Below are positions 7,364-15,435 of a stretch of 64,000 nucleotides of DNA, piece after piece. The notes beneath the pieces were generated by a model. It ran no database searches. It worked only from the letters and a program-made list of their open reading frames with translations, and had not been told where the DNA came from. The translations under genes and the position numbers were made by a program. Positions within the stretch are counted from its first letter, which is position 1, and every line of letters starts with the position of its first letter. Location: assembly GCF_029909975.1 (NCBI RefSeq), contig NZ_CP094516.1:6302501-6366500 (forward strand), read 5' to 3'. Source of the stretch: Bradyrhizobium sp. ISRA430 (GTDB lineage: Bacteria > Pseudomonadota > Alphaproteobacteria > Rhizobiales > Xanthobacteraceae).

Positions 7364-8182
7364 TCAGCCCGCCAGAAAATCCAGCACCACTTCAGAATAT
7401 TTTTGCGGCGCCTGCTCGAACATCGGATGCGTCGCGTTCGGAATGATCGCCGTCTTGGAATAGGGGACGTGCGCCGCGAGTGCATGCAGCACCTGCGGCA
7501 ACAGGCCCTTCGTCCGCGCGCCGAGAATGAACAGCGTCGGCATCCCAATCGATTCCGCATCGGCCTTCGAGAAGGGTGGGCGATTGTCGCGGACCTGACC
7601 GATCAGGGTGAAGGCGTTGTCGCGCAGGTTTTGCTTCACCATCGCTGGCAGCCGCGGCCAGGTGCCGGGTCCTTCCAGCGTGTCGACGAAGACCGCGAGC
7701 CCGCCATCGACGTCACCGGCTGCGATCTTCTCCGCCGAGGCCGTGAAGCGTGCCAGCAGCGGTGAGGGGCCGCCGGCATAGTCGGGATCGAGGCTCGCAT
7801 CGAGCTCGCCGCCGGGCTCGGCCAGGATCAGCCGCCGCAACAGATCCGGCCTCGCTTGCGCCACGCGAAAGCAGATGTGCCCGCCGCGGGAATGGCCCAT
7901 CAGGTCGACCGGGCCGAGGTCGAGCTTCTCGATGAAGGCGATGACGTCGTCGACGTGCTGCGCGATCGAGTAGGTGTCACCGATGCCGTCCCACGGCGCC
8001 GGGAAGAAGTGGCGCAGGCTAACGCAGATCAGCCGGTGCCGTTGTGTCAGCGGGCCGAGCACGCAGCCCCAGATCCGGAAGTCGGACAGCGATCCGTGCA
8101 CGCAGACCAGCGGCGGCCCCGCATTCGCGTCGCCCACGTCGAGATAGGGCATGTCATATCCGTTGACGTGAAGGCTCTGCAT
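7364..8182 (-). CDS. alpha/beta hydrolase, tandem copy 1
   Basis: This 272-residue hydrolase is the upstream member of the tandem pair. It carries CVHGSLSDFRIW, the nucleophile elbow GHSRGGH and the late catalytic His in PNATHPMFEQAP. The ATG giving MQSLHVNGYDM aligns exactly with the start of its neighbour (MQTFRVNGYDM); the longer open frame upstream has no counterpart and is discounted. The function is an unassigned ester or related hydrolysis. Retention of both copies with intact catalytic residues suggests diverged substrate ranges, which is inference. Confidence 0.9.
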   Translation of the reverse strand: MQSLHVNGYDMPYLDVGDANAGPPLVCVHGSLSDFRIWGCVLGPLTQRHRLICVSLRHFFPAPWDGIGDTYSIAQHVDDVIAFIEKLDLGPVDLMGHSRGGHICFRVAQARPDLLRRLILAEPGGELDASLDPDYAGGPSPLLARFTASAEKIAAGDVDGGLAVFVDTLEGPGTWPRLPAMVKQNLRDNAFTLIGQVRDNRPPFSKADAESIGMPTLFILGARTKGLLPQVLHALAAHVPYSKTAIIPNATHPMFEQAPQKYSEVVLDFLAG

Positions 8183-8320
8183 TCTGGACTCGCGGAAAGG
8201 AGCGGAACTCCTGTGCAAGATTCCCGGAAACCGGGTGGATCGCAACTATTTCCAAGCCTAGATTTCGCAGGAAGATCACAAGCGGGGGCCTCGACGAGGA
8301 AGCAAGCCAGGAAAGTAGCC

Positions 8321-8863
8321 ATGACTGACCAGCATTTCGCCTTGTTCGAAACCAAAATCGGTCTCTGCGCCATTGCCTGGGGGCCGCGCGGCATTAATGG
8401 CACGCAACTGCCGATGGGCGGCGAGGACAAGATCCGCACCCGTATCCACCAGCGCCACACTGATGCCAGCGAGGCCGAGCCGACGGCCCAGGTGCAGCAG
8501 GCGATCGACCGCATCGTCAAACTGCTCGCGGGCGAGCCGGACGACCTCACCGACATCCCGCTCGATCTCGACGGTGTTCCCGACTTCAACCGCGGCGTCT
8601 ACGAGATCGCCCGCACCATCCCGCCGGGCAAGACCATGACGTATGGCGACATTGCAAAACGCCTCGGCGGCGTCGAGCTGTCGCGCGATGTCGGCCAGGC
8701 GCTCGGCCGCAACCCGTGCCCGATCGTGGTGCCCTGCCATCGCGTGCTCGCGGCCGGCAACAAGCCCGGCGGCTTCTCCGCCAAGGGCGGCGTGGTCACC
8801 AAGCTGAAGATGCTCGAGATCGAAGGCGCGCTCGTCAACCACACGCCGAGTTTGTTTGATTGA
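8321..8863 (+). CDS. ogt: methylated-DNA--protein-cysteine methyltransferase, Ogt type
   Basis: This 180-residue protein repairs O6-alkylguanine by irreversible transfer to Cys139 in the diagnostic IVVPCHRVL motif. Upstream is the helix-turn-helix region with YGDIAKRLG and QALGRNPCPI, which inserts into DNA and flips the base. It lacks the Ada regulatory N-terminal domain, so it is a stand-alone Ogt/AGT. AGGAAAG precedes the ATG by a good distance. It diverges from the hydrolase pair and its downstream flank is a repeat. The symbol is given by family; no nearby regulator points to an adaptive response. Confidence 0.9.
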   Translation: MTDQHFALFETKIGLCAIAWGPRGINGTQLPMGGEDKIRTRIHQRHTDASEAEPTAQVQQAIDRIVKLLAGEPDDLTDIPLDLDGVPDFNRGVYEIARTIPPGKTMTYGDIAKRLGGVELSRDVGQALGRNPCPIVVPCHRVLAAGNKPGGFSAKGGVVTKLKMLEIEGALVNHTPSLFD

Positions 8864-8885
8864 TGCGCCGCTCGCGCAGAAATCG

Positions 8886-8998
8886 CAGGGTGGGTTAGCG
8901 TAGCGTAACCCACCTCTTCTCTCTCGGCGACAAAAATGGTGGGTTACGCCAGCGGACTGCGCTTCGCGCAGCCGCGGGGCTAACCCACTCTACGGGAT
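8886..8998. repeat. intergenic inverted repeat, GTGGGTTA family
   Basis: GGGTGGGTTAGCG and CGTAACCCACC form an inverted pair, repeated as GGTGGGTTACGCC and GGCTAACCCAC about 80 bases on. The block fills the gap between convergent genes and may act in termination. No coding potential is seen. Confidence 0.7.
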
Positions 8999-9009
8999 TT
9001 CGATCTCGG

Positions 9010-9879
9010 CTACACCGCCGCACAGACGAACCCGTTGCCCTTCCGCCTGATCTTGCCGACCGACGGCGAGGGAAAATGCGCGGGGCAGCACAGCGTGTCG
9101 GTGTCGCAATAACGCTCCAGGAAGCTGCGGCGCGTCTTTGCGGCTTGCGCCTGATCGACGTCGAACTTGGGTGACAGCTCCGGATAGAGCGTCTGCAACG
9201 GCGAGTGCATGAGGTCGCCGGAGAACACGGCGTCGTCCTTGCCGCGACCGATCGTGAACGCGACGTGACCGGGCGTGTGGCCGGGCGTCGGCAGGATGCG
9301 GACATGATCGCCGATCTGGTGGTCGTTGCCGACGATCTCGTGGCGCTTGGCCTCGACCACCGGCAATACGCTGTCCGCGAAGGGCGGCACCTCGGCCTTC
9401 GCATTCTGCGCGGACCAGTAGTCGAACTCCTGCTTGGCGAATACGTAGCGCGCCTTGGGGAAGGTCGGCACCCAGCGGCCGTTCTCAAGCCGCGTATTCC
9501 AGCCGACGTGGTCGACATGCAGATGCGTGCACATCACGAAGTCGATGTCGCCAGCCGAGACGCCGGCGGCGCCCAGCGCGCGCAAGTACGTGTCGTCGGT
9601 CTTCATGTTCCATTTCGGCCGCTGCGGCCGCGGCTTATCGTTGCCGATGCAGCTATCGATCAGGATGGTGTGATGCGGCGTCTTCACCACATAGGACTGG
9701 AAGCACAGGATCAACATATCCTGGTCATCCAGCGCGTTTGCTTCCCGCATCCATGCGCGGTTCTCGGCCAGCACCTCGGCCGTGAGTCCGGGCAGCATGT
9801 CCAGCGCCGGCAAGAACGTGGTTTCCTGCTCGATGATGCGGTGGATGGTGAGATCGCCGACCGAGATTTTGAGGCTCAT
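9010..9879 (-). CDS. MBL-fold metallo-hydrolase, paralogue A
   Basis: This 289-residue protein has the full metallo-beta-lactamase-fold metal set: THLHVDHVGW at 118-127 gives HxHxDH, the next His lies in PTPGHTPGH, the bridging Asp in FSGDLMH and the last His in CPAHF. It resembles broad lactonase-like and other hydrolases rather than true beta-lactamases, with no signal peptide. A paralogue lies about 2 kb upstream on the same strand, with a GST and an FAH-family enzyme between them, suggesting a small catabolic or detoxification cluster. The substrate is unknown. Confidence 0.9.
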   Translation of the reverse strand: MSLKISVGDLTIHRIIEQETTFLPALDMLPGLTAEVLAENRAWMREANALDDQDMLILCFQSYVVKTPHHTILIDSCIGNDKPRPQRPKWNMKTDDTYLRALGAAGVSAGDIDFVMCTHLHVDHVGWNTRLENGRWVPTFPKARYVFAKQEFDYWSAQNAKAEVPPFADSVLPVVEAKRHEIVGNDHQIGDHVRILPTPGHTPGHVAFTIGRGKDDAVFSGDLMHSPLQTLYPELSPKFDVDQAQAAKTRRSFLERYCDTDTLCCPAHFPSPSVGKIRRKGNGFVCAAV

Positions 9880-9894
9880 GAGAACTCCCGCGGG

Positions 9895-10506
9895 TTACGC
9901 CGGAGGCGGCACCGAGATCTTGACGGAGGGCCGCTCCAGCATCTTCTGATGGAAGGCGTCGAGTTTCGGATAGGCCTTCCGCCAGCCGCAATCGGCGAAG
10001 CGGAAGTCGGCATAGCCGAGCACGCAAACGAGGCCGATCTGCGAAATGTCAAACCGGCCGTTCAGCACGTCCGGCATGTTCTCGAAGCGTGCCATGCCGG
10101 TCCAGGCCCGGTTCCAGTGGTCGTCCGACCACGCCTGCCATTGGAGGCCCTGCGGCCGCACCATCTTCTCGTAGCGGCACAGCAGCATGGAATCGAGCAT
10201 GCCGTTGATCAGGGAGTGATTGGTCTTCGCCTTCCAGCGCTGCGGGCCGTAATCCGGGAACAGGCTGCCGCCGGCCATCTCGTTGAGATATTCGACGATG
10301 ACGTAGGAATCCAGGATCACGTCGCCATCATTGGTAATCAGCACCGGCAGCTTCTTCAGCGGCGTGATGCGCGAGTAGTCCTCGTTGACCTGTCCCGGCG
10401 CGACCGTTGCGGGGACGAGCTCGATCTTGTCGATCAGCCCGAGCTCGATCGCAGCGATGCGCACCTTGCGCGCGAAAGGCGAGGCGGCGGAGAAGGAGAG
10501 TTTCAT
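9895..10506 (-). CDS. glutathione S-transferase family protein
   Basis: This 203-residue protein has a thioredoxin-like N-terminal domain (SPFARKVRIA at 9-18, the KLPVLI cis-Pro loop, and DSYVIVEYL that binds the glutamyl end of glutathione) followed by an all-helical C-terminal domain. The likely catalytic residue is Ser near position 9. It is probably cytosolic. It ends just before the MBL hydrolase gene on the same strand, so the two are likely co-transcribed. A glutathione-dependent isomerase or conjugase next to MBL and FAH enzymes is a common catabolic pairing, but the substrate is not known. Confidence 0.9.
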   Translation of the reverse strand: MKLSFSAASPFARKVRIAAIELGLIDKIELVPATVAPGQVNEDYSRITPLKKLPVLITNDGDVILDSYVIVEYLNEMAGGSLFPDYGPQRWKAKTNHSLINGMLDSMLLCRYEKMVRPQGLQWQAWSDDHWNRAWTGMARFENMPDVLNGRFDISQIGLVCVLGYADFRFADCGWRKAYPKLDAFHQKMLERPSVKISVPPPA

Positions 10507-10539
10507 TGAAATGTCCTACGGGATATCGGGCAATTGATT

Positions 10540-10663
10540 TGCGTCATTGCGAGCGAAGCGAAGCAATCCAGGCTGTCTCCGCGGAAAAAATCTGGATTGC
10601 TTCGCCGCGGAGCCTGTCATCGGGCCGGCCGAAGGCCGGACCCGTTGGCTCCTCACAATGACG
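10540..10663. repeat. intergenic repeat, GTCATTGCGAG family, copy 1
   Basis: The block begins GTCATTGCGAGCGAAGCGAA and ends CACAATGACGGC, with GCAATCCAG and CTGGATTGC as inner inverted partners. A second element of the same type lies at 58367. It is non-coding and sits between two minus-strand genes. Confidence 0.8.
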
Positions 10664-10687
10664 GCGTGGCGCAGTGGTGATTGCCGC

Positions 10688-11530
10688 CTACGCCGCGACG
10701 ATCTCCTGACGCTGCTCGCCGAGGCCTTCGATGCCGAGCGTGACGACGTCGCCGACATTGAGGAAGGTCGGCGGCTTCATGCCCATGCCGACGCCGGGCG
10801 GCGTGCCGGTGGTGACGACGTCGCCGGGCAGCAGCGTCATGAACTGCGAGACGTAGGAGATGCACTTGGCCATGGAGAAGATCATGGTCGCGGTCGAGCC
10901 GGTCTGGCGGCGCTGGCCGTTGACGTCGAGCCACATCGGCAGGTTCTGCACGTCCTTGATCTCGTCCTTGGTGGCGAGCCACGGCCCGAGCGGGCCGAAC
11001 GTGTCGTGCGATTTGCCCTTGGTCCACTGACCCAGACGCTCGATCTGGAAGTTGCGTTCGGAGACGTCGTTGCAGACGCAGTAGCCGGCGACATAGTTCA
11101 GCGCCTCGGCTTCGGAGACATACTTGGCGCGGGTGCCGATGATTGCGGCGATCTCGACCTCCCAGTCGAGCTTGGTCGAGCCGCGGGGCTTTTCGACCGC
11201 GTCGTTCGGGCCGCAGAGTGCGGTATTCGCCTTGAGGAAGAAGATCGGCTCGGCCGGAATCGGGTTGCCGGTCTCCTTGGCGTGATCGCTATAGTTGAGG
11301 CCGATCGCCACGAACTTGGAGATGCCGGTGACGGGGGCACCGAACCGCGGCTTGCCGGAGACGGCGGGCAGCGAGGCGGGGTCGAGCGCAGCCAGCTTCT
11401 TGAGGGATTCCGGCGAATAGGCCTCGCCGGTCAGGTCCTTCACATGGGCCGACAAGTCGCGCAACTGACCGGATCTGTCGATCAGGCCGGGCTTTTCCGC
11501 ACCCTTTTCGCCGTAACGAACAAGCTTCAT
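10688..11530 (-). CDS. fumarylacetoacetate hydrolase family protein
   Basis: This 280-residue protein has the FAH C-terminal fold: SKFVAIGLNYSDHAKE near 90, metal ligands in LDWEVEIAAIIG, and the conserved YVAGYCVCNDVSERN and TGTPPGVGMG loops. Enzymes of this group cleave or decarboxylate 2-oxo or 1,3-diketo acids in aromatic and sugar-acid catabolism (acylpyruvases, hydratases, ureidoglycolate-lyase-like). The exact reaction is not readable. The short N-terminal region (MKLVRYGEKGAEKPGLID) is normal for the bacterial one-domain type. It is flanked by GST and MBL genes on the same strand. Confidence 0.9.
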   Translation of the reverse strand: MKLVRYGEKGAEKPGLIDRSGQLRDLSAHVKDLTGEAYSPESLKKLAALDPASLPAVSGKPRFGAPVTGISKFVAIGLNYSDHAKETGNPIPAEPIFFLKANTALCGPNDAVEKPRGSTKLDWEVEIAAIIGTRAKYVSEAEALNYVAGYCVCNDVSERNFQIERLGQWTKGKSHDTFGPLGPWLATKDEIKDVQNLPMWLDVNGQRRQTGSTATMIFSMAKCISYVSQFMTLLPGDVVTTGTPPGVGMGMKPPTFLNVGDVVTLGIEGLGEQRQEIVAA

Positions 11531-11619
11531 TCTCGTTTCTCCCTGAGATGGACCGATCGGTTAAATAGCTTCATGGAACAGGGCGGCGGGAAATTCAACC
11601 GCCGACTGGCGGCCGTTCG

Positions 11620-11745
11620 CGCATTGCTCCCCCTCATCCTGAGGAGCCCGCCGAAGGCGGGCGTCTCGAAGGATGGACGCGGGCGAGAGCGGGGCCTCAT
11701 GGTCCGAGACGGGCGAAGACGCGCTCCTCTCCATGAGGAGCAAAC
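11620..11745. repeat. intergenic repeat containing CTCATCCTGAGGAG
   Basis: CCCTCATCCTGAGGAGCC, then GGCGTCTCGAAGGATG and a closing CCATGAGGAG form the nested inverted-repeat pattern common between genes in rhizobia. It fills the space between the FAH and second MBL genes and has no credible coding frame. Confidence 0.7.
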
Positions 11746-11746
11746 G

Positions 11747-12598
11747 TCACGATCCCAGCGCCTCGAACCTGAACGCGTCGCCCTTGCGCTTGATGTATCC
11801 GGCCGAAAAATGCCCGCCGATCACCAGTGTCGGCGCATCCGCAAAGCGCGAAAACAGCTCGCGTCGCGTTTCGGCAGACTGCTTCTGGTCGGAATCTGCT
11901 GTCGAGGACCAGTCGAGATGCGCCATCTGGCACGGGTGATGGGCAACATCGCCGGTGAGGAGACCCTGTTCGCCTTCGGACCGGATCAGGATGCTCATAT
12001 GCCCCGGGCTGTGGCCCGGCGTCGGGATCATGCTGATCTCCTCGCAAAGCCGATGGTTGCTCGCGATCAGCTCGGCCCGGCCGGCATCGACGATCGGCTT
12101 CACGGAATCATTGAACACCGCCTGCTTGTCCGGCTCGGTGGAGTGGTCGCGCCAATGTTCATATTCGGTCCTGCCGAACACGTAGCGTGCTTTCGGAAAA
12201 GTCGGCAGCCATTCGCCGCCGACGAGCTTCGTGTTCCAGCCGACATGGTCGACGTGAAGATGCGTGCACAGCACGATGTCGATGCTGTCTGGCGTAAAAC
12301 CCGCCGCCGTCATCGTCTCCAGGAACGGGCTCGTGCGGTTATTCCAGGTCGGGACGTTGCGGCCCTGCTTGTCGTTGCCAAGGCCAGTGTCGACGACGAT
12401 CCGCTGCGAGGGCGTCTCCACCACCAGCGAATGGATCGACATCTTCAGTCGGCCTTCATCGGTGGCGAAATGCGGGATCAGCCAAGGCAGCTTCCGGATT
12501 TCCTCATTGCTGGCGAGCGGCAGAATGAAGCGCGTCGAGCCGACCGTCTCTAATTCCACCACCTTGGTGATCACAACCCTGCCCACCTTCCACTGCAT
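11747..12598 (-). CDS. MBL-fold metallo-hydrolase, paralogue B
   Basis: This protein of about 283 residues has an intact MBL metal site: THLHVDHVGW at 112-121, PTPGHSPGH, LTGDVAHH and a final His in IGGHFSAG. It matches paralogue A in the sections around THLHVDHVGWNT, PTFPKARYVF and the RRSFLERY/RRELFSRF helix. Several ATGs cluster at the start; the one giving MQWKVGRVVITK has GGGA at a usable distance and fits the domain edge, while 12631 would add 11 residues. The open frame continuing upstream is antisense to the next gene and is discounted. The substrate is unknown. Confidence 0.88.
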   Translation of the reverse strand: MQWKVGRVVITKVVELETVGSTRFILPLASNEEIRKLPWLIPHFATDEGRLKMSIHSLVVETPSQRIVVDTGLGNDKQGRNVPTWNNRTSPFLETMTAAGFTPDSIDIVLCTHLHVDHVGWNTKLVGGEWLPTFPKARYVFGRTEYEHWRDHSTEPDKQAVFNDSVKPIVDAGRAELIASNHRLCEEISMIPTPGHSPGHMSILIRSEGEQGLLTGDVAHHPCQMAHLDWSSTADSDQKQSAETRRELFSRFADAPTLVIGGHFSAGYIKRKGDAFRFEALGS

Positions 12599-12632
12599 TC
12601 GGCGCATTCCCATCTTGTTATCGGTATCCATT

Positions 12633-12713
12633 GTCATTCCGGGGCGGCACGAAGTGCCGAACCCGGAATCTCGTGATTCCGGGTTCGATGCTTCGCATCG
12701 CCTCGGAATGACG
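12633..12713. repeat. palindromic repeat, CATTCCGGGGCG family, copy 3
   Basis: The sequence runs from GTCATTCCGGGGCGGCACG through GAACCCGGAATC and its inverse GATTCCGGGTTC to CGCCTCGGAATGACGG. It is a shorter relative of the two copies around the dioxygenase gene. Confidence 0.8.
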
Positions 12714-12815
12714 GCTGAACGGGCACTTTGGATAGACATTGCGGGTTTCAGCCAGCAGGCGCAATGGATCATCTGATGCGATGCGGCGTTATTGCGGGAA
12801 CCCCGGGAGGGAGCG

Positions 12816-13292
12816 ATGCCAGAGCTTGCGATTTCCGCCGAGAAAGTGACCTTCATCATCGAGAAGGCGCGTGAATTCGACGTCAAGGAACTGGATTCCG
12901 ATCCGGACTCGGGCTCCAACCCCACCGATGACGACGCGGTCGACGTCCTGGAAGATGACGGCTCCGATCCCGTCGGCGGCGAGCTCGGCGGCTTCATTGC
13001 CGCCTTGAACGAGGACGAGCAGCTTGATCTCGTTGCACTGACCTGGCTCGGTCGCGGCGACGGCACGATCGAGGACTGGGACGACTTGCGCGCCCGTGCC
13101 GTGGAGGCGCGGGGCGAGTATCGCAGGCCCCGGCAGGAAACGGTGCAATATCTGCTCGGCGACCCGATGCTAGGCGACCTTTTGGCGGACGGCCTCGATG
13201 CGTTCGGCATCGACTGGACCGACGAGCGCCTCACCGCCGATTCCTCCGATCCCAGCGAGCGGGATGAAGACGAGCCGACGAAGCGGCGTTGA
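12816..13292 (+). CDS. DUF3775 family protein
   Basis: This 158-residue acidic protein opens ISAEKVTFIIEKAREFDVKE and contains LVALTWLGRGDGTIEDW and YLLGDPMLGDLLADGLDAFG, the hallmarks of the DUF3775 family found in proteobacteria. No signal peptide or membrane segment is present, and residues 27-55 and the C-terminus are strongly acidic. The ATG is preceded by GGGAGGGAG. It stands alone on the plus strand between minus-strand genes. No function is known for the family and the context adds none. Confidence 0.85.
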   Translation: MPELAISAEKVTFIIEKAREFDVKELDSDPDSGSNPTDDDAVDVLEDDGSDPVGGELGGFIAALNEDEQLDLVALTWLGRGDGTIEDWDDLRARAVEARGEYRRPRQETVQYLLGDPMLGDLLADGLDAFGIDWTDERLTADSSDPSERDEDEPTKRR

Positions 13293-13357
13293 GTAATCTC
13301 ACCTCGCCCCGCCCTTGTCCGCCGAAGCTTCAGCGAAGGCGGATGCGGAGAGAGGTC

Positions 13358-13382
13358 GGAATTCAAGCGCAGCTTGAATTCC
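13358..13382. terminator. hairpin after DUF3775 gene
   Basis: GGAATTCAAGC and GCTTGAATTCC form a perfect 11-bp stem with a 3-base loop within the convergent gap. It may terminate transcription or be part of the wider repeat there, which also holds GGGGAGAGGG-type sequence up to 13484. Confidence 0.55.
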
Positions 13383-13484
13383 GGGTGAGGGGGAGCTTCA
13401 GCGAGTCGGACTCTCATCGTGCTTGCGGAGAGAGCCCCTCACCCCAACCCTCTCCCTGTAAGAACGGGGAGAGGGAGAAGAGTC

Positions 13485-14267
13485 TTACAGCGTGCCCGGG
13501 AAGGCGCCGCCGTCGAGCAGGATGTTCTGTCCCGTGATGAAGCCGGCCTTGGCGCCGCAGAGGAAGGCACAGGCATAGCCGAACTCGTCGGGATGGCCGA
13601 AGCGGCCGGCGGGGTTGAGCTTGGCGCGCTCGGCCAAAAGCTGGTCCGGCGTGATGCCGCGCTTCTCGGCTTCGGCCTTGGCGGTGCCGCGCAGGCGATC
13701 GGTCTCGAACGGGCCCGGCAACAGGCCGTTGATCGTGACGTTGTTGATCACGGTCTTGCGCGAGAGGCCGGCGACGAAGCCAGTGAGGCCGGCGCGCGCG
13801 CCGTTGGACAGACCGAGAATGTCGATCGGTGCCTTCACGGCGGCCGAGGTGATGTTGACGATGCGGCCAAACTTGCGCGCCATCATGCCGTCGACGGTCG
13901 CCTTGATCAGCTCGATCGGGGTCAGCATGTTGGCGTCGATCGCCTTGATCCAGTCGTCGCGGGTCCAGTTGCGGAAATCGCCGGGCGGCGGGCCGCCGGC
14001 ATTGTTGATCAGGATGTCCGGATCGGGGCAGGCCGTCAGCACGGCCTCGCGGCCCGCAGGCGTCGTGATGTCGCCGACGATCTCGGTGACCGTGACGTCC
14101 GGATGGGCTGAGCGGATGTCGTCCGCCGTCTTCTTCAAGGCTTCGGCGCCGCGCGCGGTCAGCGTGACGTGAACGCCTGCATCGGCAAGCGCGATGGCGC
14201 AGGCGCGGCCTAAGCCCTTGCTGGATGCGCAGACGATGGCGCGGCGACCTTTGATCCCAAGATCCAC
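13485..14267 (-). CDS. SDR-family protein lacking the catalytic Tyr and Lys
   Basis: This 260-residue Rossmann-fold protein resembles 3-oxoacyl-ACP reductases. It has a modified dinucleotide loop (CASSKGLGRA at 13-22), NNAGG at 88-92, Ser141 in VNITSAA and a standard C-terminus (TGQNILLDGGAFPG). Where the family has YxxxK, it reads GLSNGARAGL, placing Ser154 and Arg158 at the catalytic positions. A subgroup of BKR-like SDRs shares this change, so it is probably an authentic gene with altered or no redox activity rather than a damaged one. A second, canonical SDR lies about 330 bases away in divergent orientation. Confidence 0.88.
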   Translation of the reverse strand: MDLGIKGRRAIVCASSKGLGRACAIALADAGVHVTLTARGAEALKKTADDIRSAHPDVTVTEIVGDITTPAGREAVLTACPDPDILINNAGGPPPGDFRNWTRDDWIKAIDANMLTPIELIKATVDGMMARKFGRIVNITSAAVKAPIDILGLSNGARAGLTGFVAGLSRKTVINNVTINGLLPGPFETDRLRGTAKAEAEKRGITPDQLLAERAKLNPAGRFGHPDEFGYACAFLCGAKAGFITGQNILLDGGAFPGTL

Positions 14268-14599
14268 TGTTTCACTCCCGTGATGTCAGGCAGGTTTAGA
14301 GGCGCTACATTAGCCAACCTCGGCGCCGCTGATAAGGGAGGTGCTCGCATCAAAACGCATGGCGTGGCGCTGCGGCGATGCAAATGCGCCTGATCGGATC
14401 CGTCGCTCCTGCTTGAGGCGGTCGATTGCGGCGGCGGCCTCCGGCGGCAGCGACTTGAAGCCGATCTGTCCGACCGCCGAGAACAGCGGTCGCTCGATGG
14501 AACGAATGAGCGGCGAGCCGATCATTCCCGTTTCAGATTGCCAAGATCGTCTGTATTGATGGTTGCAAAAGCTCCGGGAAATCGCCCAAGGAAATCGTC
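14268..14599. other. 332-base gap between divergent SDR genes
   Basis: No convincing gene is present. A 71-codon minus-strand frame (14310-14525) lacks a good ribosome binding site and recognisable motifs, and may be a remnant. The two SDR promoters are expected here but no clear boxes or palindromes were recognised. Confidence 0.5.
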
Positions 14600-15361
14600 A
14601 TGTCAGACCTATTCGACGTCAGTAAAGAAACCATTCTCGTCACTGGCGCGAGTCAGGGGCTGGGGCGGCAATTTGCCCGTGTTCTGGCGGCGCATGGCGC
14701 GGCCGTTGCGCTCGCGGCACGGCAGACCGGCAAGCTGAAGAGCCTGGAAGAGGAGATCCGCGGCAAGGGGGGCCGCGCGGCCGCGGTCGCCCTCGATGTC
14801 ACCGACACCGCCTCGATCGCCGGCGCCGTCGATGCCGCGGAGGCGGCGCTTGGTCCCATCACCGTGCTGATCAACAACGCCGGCATCGCGATCGAAAAGC
14901 TCGCGACCGAGCAGACCGAGTCCGATTGGGACGCGGTGATCGGCGCCAATCTCAAGGGCGCCTATTTTCTCGCGACCGAAGTTGCGCGGCGCATGATCGC
15001 GCGCAAGCAGTCAGGCAACATCGTCAACATCGCCTCCGTGCTCGGCACCGGCGTCTTGAAGGCCGTCTCGCCTTACGCGATCTCCAAGGCCGGCATCATC
15101 CAGGCTACAAAGGCGATGGCGCTCGAGCTTGCCGGCCAGAACATCCGCATCAACGCGCTCGCACCCGGTTACATCGATACCGAGATGAATCACGATTTCT
15201 GGTCGACGCCTGCGGGGGAACGATTGACAAAACGCATCCCGCAGCGCCGCGTCGGCGCCGAGTCCGATCTCGACGGCGCGATTTTGCTGCTGGCGTCGAA
15301 GGCGTCGCGGTACATGACGGGGAGCGTTGTGACGGTTGATGGCGGGTTCTTACTAAACTGA
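14600..15361 (+). CDS. SDR-family oxidoreductase, FabG-like
   Basis: This 253-residue enzyme is a classical short-chain dehydrogenase. It has the cofactor loop TGASQGLG at 15-22, NNAG at 92-95, Ser146 in VNIASVLG, the active pair Tyr159 and Lys163 in YAISK, and the C-terminal TGSVVTVDGGFLLN. An Arg two residues after the start of strand 2 (AARQTGK) suggests NADP(H). It is cytoplasmic and probably reduces a ketone or oxidises a secondary alcohol; similar proteins occur in acyl-CoA and aromatic catabolism. It stands divergent from a non-canonical SDR and convergent with the broken aldehyde dehydrogenase. Confidence 0.9.
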   Translation: MSDLFDVSKETILVTGASQGLGRQFARVLAAHGAAVALAARQTGKLKSLEEEIRGKGGRAAAVALDVTDTASIAGAVDAAEAALGPITVLINNAGIAIEKLATEQTESDWDAVIGANLKGAYFLATEVARRMIARKQSGNIVNIASVLGTGVLKAVSPYAISKAGIIQATKAMALELAGQNIRINALAPGYIDTEMNHDFWSTPAGERLTKRIPQRRVGAESDLDGAILLLASKASRYMTGSVVTVDGGFLLN

Positions 15362-15390
15362 AGCCGCATTTCTCGGCGGCGAGGCTCACT

Positions 15391-15422
15391 AAGGCGTCGT
15401 CCCGAGGCGCCCCGGAATGACG
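15391..15422. repeat. partial CATTCCGGGGCG-family repeat
   Basis: Only the right part of the element remains: GGCGTCGTCCCGAGGCGCC followed by CCGGAATGACGG. It lies between convergent genes. Confidence 0.55.
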
Positions 15423-15435
15423 GTGTTGATGTTTG

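Noticed and set aside
10547..12553. 668-codon open frame on plus strand
   Set aside because: It is antisense to the FAH-family and MBL genes and crosses repeats; its composition is Arg/Asp/Ala-rich shadow coding.
14310..14525. 71-codon minus-strand frame between the SDR genes
   Set aside because: No recognisable motif and only a poorly spaced GGGA before the ATG; mentioned only as a possible remnant.
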